Assembly (NCBI GenBank): GCA_020444985.1
Contig: JAGRHK010000002.1
Span: forward strand, 1-20,227
Length of the DNA: 20,227 nt
Direction of reading: 5' to 3'
From: Candidatus Competibacteraceae bacterium
GTDB taxonomy: Bacteria > Pseudomonadota > Gammaproteobacteria > Competibacterales > Competibacteraceae
The first letter of the stretch is position 1. Each line of letters opens with the position of its first letter. Positions 14,752 to 20,227 of the stretch are shown here, piece after piece. The position numbers and the translations under genes were made by a program. The notes under the pieces were generated by a model. The model was not told where the DNA came from, ran no database searches, and worked only from the letters and a program-made list of their open reading frames with translations.

Positions 14752-17643
14752 CTATCCCACTGATGGAAATAATAAAGACCTGCTTATTTCCATCAGTTTC
14801 GTCAGATCTTCGGCAGAAACCGGTCGACTGAACAGATAACCCTGACAAACATCACAACTGCGCTGGCGCAGGAGAGCCAACTGCTCCTCGGTCTCTACTC
14901 CCTCAGCCAGCACTTCCAAATGAAGATTATGCGCTAGCGCAATGATCGCAGCAGCGATTTCCATGTCATTCGGGCCATGCGGAATATCGCGCACGAAACT
15001 CTGATCAATTTTCAACTTGTCGATGGGAAAACGCTTGAGATACGCCAGCGAGGAATAACCCGTGCCGAAATCGTCAATCGCTAAGCGTATTCCCAGTTTC
15101 TTGAGCGCCGCCAGGGTCGACATCGCCTGCTGACCTTGCTCCATCAACGTACTCTCGGTAATCTCCAGTTCCAGACAGGTCGACGGCAAGCCGGTATCCA
15201 GCAATATGGCGCGAACACGGTCAATCAGGTCGGGCTGCTGGAACTGCCGGGCGGAGAGATTGACCGCCAATACCAAAGGCGGCCCCCCCGCGTTCATCCA
15301 GGCTTTCGCTTGCGTACAGGCGGTGCGCAATACCCACTCGCCCAGCGGCAGAATCAAGCCAGTCTCCTCGGCGAGCGGAATGAAGCGGATGGGCGGCACC
15401 ATCACTTTATCAGGCGGTTGCCAGCGCACCAGCGCCTCGACGCCCACCATCCGTCGTTCCTGGGCCGATATCAGCGGCTGATAATGCACCAGGAACTCGT
15501 TACGCTCCAGCGCCCGGCGCAGCCGGCTTTCCAGATCAAGCCGCTCATGCGCGATGCGGGTCAGGGTCTCGGTATAAAAACGGTAGGTATTGCGCCCCTG
15601 CGCTTTGGCCTGATAAACCGCCGTATCAGCGTATTGTATGAGTTCAGCCGCTGAATGGCCGTCATCTGGATAAAGGCTGATGCCAACGCTGGCGCTGATG
15701 TAGATCTCCTGATCACCGTTCAGTTTAAAAGGCCGTTCTAAAAGACCCAGAATATTCCGCGCCACCATCACCGCTTCTTCAGGCCGTTTCAGATATTCCA
15801 GCACCACCAGAAACTCGTCGCCCCCCAACCGGGCCAGAATATCCTCCTGGCGAAGCCGCTCGCTCAATCGCCGAGTAACGGCCTGCAACAACTGATCGCC
15901 GATCAGATGACCCAGGCTGTCGTTAATGGTCTTGAACTGATCCAGGTCGATGAACAAAACGCCGACCTGGTGGCCACGTCGCTGCGCCTGTTCCAGCGCA
16001 TGCGTCAATCGCGATTGCACGAGCAATCGGTTCGGCAAATTGGTCAGCGGATCATAGTGCGTCAGTCGCTCCAGCCGCGCTTCGGTATGCCGGATCTGAC
16101 TGATGTCCGTGAAAACGCCGACATAGTGGGTGATTTCATCTTGGAGATTACGGACGATGTTGATCGTCAACCACTGCGGATACAATTCGCCATTCTTACG
16201 CCGGTTCCACAACTCACCACGCCAGTAACCCGTCTCCTGCAAATTGGCCCACATCGCTTGGTAAAAGGCGCGGTCATGACGACCCGACTGGAGAATGCGC
16301 GGGTTTTGACCGAGCGCTTCAGCTTCGCTATAGCCGGTAATCTCACAATAAGCGGGATTGACCACCAGAATACACGCTTCGAGATCGGTGATCACCACGC
16401 CATCGCGGGTGCTGGCGACCACTGCGGCGCTCAAGCGCAACTTTTCATTGGCCTGACGACGCTCCGTGATGTCCGCCTGAATGCCATCCCAGATGATATC
16501 GCCATTTTCCAGTCGCGTCGGCGTGGACTCGATGTGCATCCAGCGCGTCTCATTATGAACGAGAAACCGCCCTTCCCACTCAAACCTTTCAGGATTAAGC
16601 CGCAATTGTTCATGCAGACGCATGAACTCTGCCCGTTCCTCGGGATGAACCCGCGTAAACGCCAAGCTCATGCTCATACCGTTGCACACCGTCTGCAGGG
16701 CCAGATTGTTGATTAGACACCAACGGGGACTGACATAATCGAACCGCATACCGTCGTTATGAATCATCCGTAACCGATAGGCGCCTACCGGAATGCGCGC
16801 CGCCAACTCTTCATATTGTTGTTTCACCGCCTGCAGGGCCAAACGTTCCTGAGCCATCATCCCCTGGTGATAGACCTTCTCCAGCACGGCTGGCAACTCA
16901 TACAAGTAGCTCTGGTGCTTGATCAAATAATCGGAGACGCCCAGACGCAGGGCTTGACCGACTACCTCCTCATTGCCTTCACTGGTGATCAGTACGATGG
17001 GTAGGTCGAAATGGCGTTCCTGCCGCAGAATTTTGGTCAGCTCCAGGGCGTTAAGCCCCTGCAGATGGTAATCCAGCAGCAGAACCTCATAACCTGGAGA
17101 AATCGACGGATCAACGGGTAACCAGGCCAACACTTCGGCAGAGTCGGCAACTACAGTCAAGTGGATATACGGAACATGCTGGGCCAGGTAGCGCCGGGTC
17201 AGATCGACATCAAAGTGGTTATGTTCCGCATACAACACCCGCAGCGGGCGGGATTTGCGCGTCACCTCAGCCAAATAGCGAGTTCGAGCATCCCGCAATG
17301 CCTGGGGTAGTCGCTCCAGGTAGTCACCGCGCTTGACCAGGTAATCGTCAGCGCCGGATTTGAGGGCGATAATCGCTGGTTCCTGATGACCCGAACCGGT
17401 CAGAATCACGACCGCGGTAGGTAATTGACGTTCGCGGATATTCGCCAACAGATCAAGGCCATTGCCATCCGGCAGACGCAGATCAATCAGCGCCACTTCA
17501 TAATCCGGCGTTTCCTTCAGGCATTCGAGCGCTTCCCGCAACGTCGTCGCCGTGTCGACGGTAAATTCCGGCGCCAACCGCGCCAGCCGCCGTCGCGCGA
17601 GATCGACATCGACCGGATTATCTTCGACATAGAGGATTTTCAT
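14752..17643 (-). CDS. REC-REC-PAS-PAS-GGDEF-EAL cyclic-di-GMP signalling protein
   Basis: Cytoplasmic regulator of 963 residues. REC1 (1-125) has VEDNP, phosphoacceptor D54, T82 and K104. REC2 (134-255) keeps D191 and K242 but reads AEHN instead of the acidic pair (H141). PAS domains lie at about 275-395 and 405-520. The cyclase domain has GGDEF at 607-611 with an inhibitory-site RxxD (R598, D601) five residues before it. The phosphodiesterase domain has EAL at 736-738, N795, E827/E830, DDFGTG at 857-862, K878, E914 and Q934, so both catalytic sites look intact. The gene starts 10 bases after the response regulator gene, with its GAAGG inside or next to that gene's end, so translation is probably coupled. 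Which activity dominates in vivo cannot be told. Confidence 0.94.
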   Translation of the reverse strand: MKILYVEDNPVDVDLARRRLARLAPEFTVDTATTLREALECLKETPDYEVALIDLRLPDGNGLDLLANIRERQLPTAVVILTGSGHQEPAIIALKSGADDYLVKRGDYLERLPQALRDARTRYLAEVTRKSRPLRVLYAEHNHFDVDLTRRYLAQHVPYIHLTVVADSAEVLAWLPVDPSISPGYEVLLLDYHLQGLNALELTKILRQERHFDLPIVLITSEGNEEVVGQALRLGVSDYLIKHQSYLYELPAVLEKVYHQGMMAQERLALQAVKQQYEELAARIPVGAYRLRMIHNDGMRFDYVSPRWCLINNLALQTVCNGMSMSLAFTRVHPEERAEFMRLHEQLRLNPERFEWEGRFLVHNETRWMHIESTPTRLENGDIIWDGIQADITERRQANEKLRLSAAVVASTRDGVVITDLEACILVVNPAYCEITGYSEAEALGQNPRILQSGRHDRAFYQAMWANLQETGYWRGELWNRRKNGELYPQWLTINIVRNLQDEITHYVGVFTDISQIRHTEARLERLTHYDPLTNLPNRLLVQSRLTHALEQAQRRGHQVGVLFIDLDQFKTINDSLGHLIGDQLLQAVTRRLSERLRQEDILARLGGDEFLVVLEYLKRPEEAVMVARNILGLLERPFKLNGDQEIYISASVGISLYPDDGHSAAELIQYADTAVYQAKAQGRNTYRFYTETLTRIAHERLDLESRLRRALERNEFLVHYQPLISAQERRMVGVEALVRWQPPDKVMVPPIRFIPLAEETGLILPLGEWVLRTACTQAKAWMNAGGPPLVLAVNLSARQFQQPDLIDRVRAILLDTGLPSTCLELEITESTLMEQGQQAMSTLAALKKLGIRLAIDDFGTGYSSLAYLKRFPIDKLKIDQSFVRDIPHGPNDMEIAAAIIALAHNLHLEVLAEGVETEEQLALLRQRSCDVCQGYLFSRPVSAEDLTKLMEISRSLLFPSVG
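14759..14797. terminator. Perfect 14-bp inverted repeat at the convergent MFS/GGDEF-EAL ends
   Basis: Arms 14759-14772 and 14784-14797 are perfectly complementary (ACTGATGGAAATAA and its complement), with an 11-base loop. They lie within the last 15 or so codons of the minus-strand gene and 58 bases after the plus-strand MFS stop. Only a short TTT follows on the plus strand, so it is a weak intrinsic terminator at best; it could protect 3' ends or act with Rho. Confidence 0.45.
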
Positions 17644-17653
17644 AGGAACGCCT

Positions 17654-18121
17654 TCAATGTGGCGACTTGTTCACGACACACCAGTACAGTTCGATTTGCG
17701 TGACGACTTCCATGAACCGATGGAAATCCACTGGTTTAATGATGTAAGAATTCGCACCCAGTTGATAGGCAGTTTGCACGTCACGATCCTCGCCGGAGGT
17801 GGTTAACACGACCACGGGCACCGTCTGGCAACAGGGATGCGCTTTCAATTGACGCAAAACCTCCAGACCATCCACCCGGGGCAGTTTCAGATCCAGCAAA
17901 ACCACGACCGGGAGCGGTTCGCCCGCTTCCCAGCGCGGAATCCACGCCAACGCCTCCTCGCCATCCCGGACTACCTGGACCGGATTCGCCAGTCGGCGCC
18001 GAGCGAACGCGCGCAAAGTCAAGTCCACATCCACGGGATTGTCTTCCACCAGCAAGATACAACGAGCTAACCGGTCGTTGCCATGCTGAAGGTGTAGAAA
18101 ATCTGAAGTTTCCGAGGTCAT
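17654..18121 (-). CDS. Single-domain response regulator (CheY/Rcp1-like)
   Basis: Receiver-only protein of 155 residues: LLVEDNPVDVDL with acidic pair E26/D27, phosphoacceptor D77 in LLDLKLPRVDG, T107/T108, and K129 in IIKPVDF. It has no output domain. The shape matches the Rcp1-type regulators that pair with PAS-rich or phytochrome-like kinases. It lies between the histidine kinase (104 bases upstream) and the GGDEF-EAL gene (10 bases downstream), so it probably accepts phosphate from that kinase and may relay to, or compete with, the REC domains of the next protein. Its VEDNPVDVDL segment is identical to that of REC1 next door, suggesting a duplication. GGAG lies 7-9 bases before the ATG. 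Confidence 0.95.
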   Translation of the reverse strand: MTSETSDFLHLQHGNDRLARCILLVEDNPVDVDLTLRAFARRRLANPVQVVRDGEEALAWIPRWEAGEPLPVVVLLDLKLPRVDGLEVLRQLKAHPCCQTVPVVVLTTSGEDRDVQTAYQLGANSYIIKPVDFHRFMEVVTQIELYWCVVNKSPH

Positions 18122-18225
18122 GTGGCAGCTCCATGAAAAAAAAGTGGCGCCCTCGCTTCGTTACGCTTCATCCAGGCTACAAGGGTCCAGGCTATGGGGA
18201 GCGGTGATCAGGCCAATCTAGCAAA
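18122..18225 (-). other. Spacer between histidine kinase and response regulator genes
   Basis: This 104-base gap inside the signalling operon contains the response regulator's ribosome-binding site and a short direct repeat of tccaggcta near 18170-18200. No hairpin with a U-run was seen, so read-through from the kinase gene is expected. Confidence 0.4.
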
Positions 18226-20227
18226 TCACGCCGGCAGCTCCAGGAAAAACGTCGCGCCCTGGCCCTGCGCGCTCTCAACCCAGATTCGCCCATTCATCCG
18301 CTGTATCGCCTTGCGGGCAATCGCCAGACCAATACCGGTGCCCGGATAATCTTCAACACGTTGCAAGCGCTGGAAGATCTCGAAAATCCGGTCATGGAAC
18401 TGAGGATCAAGGCCAATACCATTATCTTTCACCCAAAGCTGAATAGCTATTTTTTGGGCTTGACCGCCTATTTCAATTTCCAGAGGGACCCCAGGACGAG
18501 CAAACTTGAGCGCATTGTCCAGCAGATTGCGCAACACTTGCATCAAGCCTTCCGGGTCACCGTGCGCCGTCAACGAAGGTAAGTCGATCCGCACCGTCGC
18601 GCTGCGCGCTGCAATCTCTTCAGCGCGTTCGGCGACGATACATTCCACCGAGCGGGTAATATCCAGGACATCGCGGTACAAGGGCCGTTGCTCCACCCGT
18701 GAATACGCCAGCAAGCCATCAATCAGCGCATTCATTTGCTCAGCGCCTCGCTGGATGTTGTGGATAAACAACTGTCCCTCTTCATCCAGTTGACTGGCGT
18801 AATCGTCCAGCAGCAAGCGGCTGTATCCGTCAATACCGCGCAGCGGCGCCTTGAGATCATGCGAGACGGAATAAGCGAAGGTTTCCAACTCTTTATTGGC
18901 AGCTTCCAACTGAATAGTGCGCTCACGCACCCGTCCTTCCAACTCCCGGTTCAGTCGCAGCACTTCTTCCTCAGCCTGCTTGCGCTCCGTGATATCGACA
19001 GCCATGCTGATGACGGTGCGTCGACCGTCAGCCGTGCGTGACAGCGGTGACGTACTAAACTCCCAGACCCGCTGGCGACCCTCCTTGCAGGTGATGACAA
19101 ATTCTCCTTCAACGACCGGACGGTCCAACGCATAGAGACGATCAATGCCTTTCCGCACTTGGTGCTGACGTTCGCCGTAAGCCCGCTCGGCCCAGTCCGC
19201 GATCGTTGGGATTTCGTCAGGGGTATAACCGGTTATCTTGAACCAGGTTCGATTGATGATCAGGAATTCGCCATCTTCGGTATGGATCGCGATAGGGAAT
19301 GGCGCATCCTGGATCGCTCGGCGGAAACGTTCCTCGCTTTCCTGCAAAGCCGCTTCAACTTGTTTACGCTGCGTGATGTCTTCAAAGACGGCCGCGAACC
19401 AGCCCAATCGCGGAGCGTAGGCTGAAATGCGAAAGTGTCTTTTGAACTTGGCAAAGTAGCTTTCAAAAGTAATGGGTTGGCCCGTCTCCACGACTTTAGC
19501 GTATATGGCGAGATAGGGCGCGGGGGAGACGCCATAAACTTCGGTGGCGCAACGCCCCACCACCGTCTGACCAACCAGACCGGTCTGACGTTCAAAAGCA
19601 GGATTGACCTGCAAAATTCGATAATCCACAACCTGGCCTCGGGTGTCATAGAGCGCCTCGTGCAGCGCCATGCCCTCCGTCATCGTGGTAAACAATGTGC
19701 GAAACCGGTCCTCGCTCTCACGCAGGGCGTACTCAACCTGTTTGCGTTCGTTAATATCGCGGCCCACGCCGATAATGGAAGCAATATCGCCTTTCTCATC
19801 CAGCGTAGCTTTGTCCGCCCAACCCAGCCAGCGCCGACCGTGCGCGGTTATCGCTCGTTGTTCTAAATAACAGGTATGGGGCGGTCGGGTTAATGCTTCC
19901 ATGGCCATTAGAGTGACGCCTCGATCCTCTTCATGCACCAGCGGTAAAAAGGTCTTACCCAACAATTCGTCTTCGGTTTTGCCAAACAATTCGCAGTAGG
20001 AAGAGCTGACAAACAAAAATCGACCGCCTCTATCAACTTTGACGACCAGATCAGTTTGATTCTCTACCAAAAATCGGTATTTTTGCTCACTCTCGCGCAG
20101 CGCCTCTTCAATCCGCTGGCGCTCGACGATTTCCGCTTTTAGTACGTTCTCGACTCTTCGGCGCTCGAAACGATGGGACAGGAGTTTCCCCAGCAACACC
20201 GTCACAACAGGGTATAGCGCCAGCACC
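18226..20227 (-). CDS. PAS-rich sensor histidine kinase (partial, N-terminus beyond window)
   Basis: The visible 666 codons begin with the end of a hydrophobic segment (LALYPVVTVLLGKLL), so a membrane-anchored sensor lies outside the window; the GTG at 20226 is more likely an internal valine than a start. Three PAS domains follow at about 42-165, 168-290 and 294-415 of the visible part, each ending in a D-I-[NT]-x-R-K-Q type PAC motif. A coiled linker leads to the HisKA helix with H456 in SVSHDLKAPLRGI. The ATPase domain has the N box (N567, N571), DNGIG at 601-605 and GTGIGLAI from 629. It is a plain kinase with no receiver of its own. It is the first visible gene of the operon feeding the response regulator and the GGDEF-EAL protein. 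Confidence 0.94.
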   Translation of the reverse strand, partial: VLALYPVVTVLLGKLLSHRFERRRVENVLKAEIVERQRIEEALRESEQKYRFLVENQTDLVVKVDRGGRFLFVSSSYCELFGKTEDELLGKTFLPLVHEEDRGVTLMAMEALTRPPHTCYLEQRAITAHGRRWLGWADKATLDEKGDIASIIGVGRDINERKQVEYALRESEDRFRTLFTTMTEGMALHEALYDTRGQVVDYRILQVNPAFERQTGLVGQTVVGRCATEVYGVSPAPYLAIYAKVVETGQPITFESYFAKFKRHFRISAYAPRLGWFAAVFEDITQRKQVEAALQESEERFRRAIQDAPFPIAIHTEDGEFLIINRTWFKITGYTPDEIPTIADWAERAYGERQHQVRKGIDRLYALDRPVVEGEFVITCKEGRQRVWEFSTSPLSRTADGRRTVISMAVDITERKQAEEEVLRLNRELEGRVRERTIQLEAANKELETFAYSVSHDLKAPLRGIDGYSRLLLDDYASQLDEEGQLFIHNIQRGAEQMNALIDGLLAYSRVEQRPLYRDVLDITRSVECIVAERAEEIAARSATVRIDLPSLTAHGDPEGLMQVLRNLLDNALKFARPGVPLEIEIGGQAQKIAIQLWVKDNGIGLDPQFHDRIFEIFQRLQRVEDYPGTGIGLAIARKAIQRMNGRIWVESAQGQGATFFLELPA

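Noticed and set aside
15907..16716. 269-codon plus-strand ORF opposite the GGDEF-EAL gene
   Set aside because: The minus-strand frame has intact PAS, GGDEF and EAL motifs throughout; this is a shadow.

Overview
The window reads as chromosomal DNA of a gammaproteobacterium. The best evidence is the conserved order rpsF-priB-rpsR-(DUF2232-type membrane protein)-rplI-dnaB, together with aroC followed by an MFS permease, an arrangement I know from pseudomonads and relatives. PriB beside rpsR is a beta/gammaproteobacterial trait. Coding DNA is moderately GC-rich, and there are no insertion sequences, phage genes, tRNA/rRNA genes or CRISPR arrays. I cannot name the genus from sequence alone; a large environmental member of the Competibacter/Chromatiales kind is a guess.

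Layout. (1) 1-4169, minus strand: ribosomal/primosome operon transcribed rpsF, priB, rpsR, DUF2232 gene, rplI, dnaB (dnaB is cut by the left edge). S6 carries a long encoded acidic tail with eight RDD repeats. (2) 4405-6028, plus strand: cysE, an unusual IscU-like scaffold gene and an IscA-type gene, so cysteine synthesis is coupled to Fe-S assembly. A PatB/MalY-type C-S lyase gene (6018-7178, minus) converges on it with an 11-base overlap. (3) 7327-8364, minus: an exported beta-lactamase-fold serine hydrolase. (4) 8365-9077: an AT-rich stretch holding a self-contained small transcription unit on the plus strand, made of a promoter-like region, a 90-residue Cys/Gly-rich ORF of unknown function and a strong intrinsic terminator. 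(5) 9078-12119, minus: a giant Ser/Thr kinase with a membrane segment, repeat region, PEGA domain and C-terminal MORN repeats. (6) 12337-14701, plus: aroC and an MFS permease. (7) 14752-20227, minus: a signalling operon of PAS-rich histidine kinase (cut by the right edge), single-domain response regulator, and a REC-REC-PAS-PAS-GGDEF-EAL protein, probably linking phosphorelay input to cyclic-di-GMP turnover.

Most of the window is housekeeping or standard signalling. The items most worth a second look are the orphan small gene at 8656-8928 with its own terminator, the IscU-like scaffold that lacks one of the three cluster-ligand cysteines and has a changed HscA-recognition motif, the repeat-bearing S6 tail, and several RNA-structure candidates: alternative hairpins before dnaB and a perfect hairpin inside the 3' end of the GGDEF-EAL gene.
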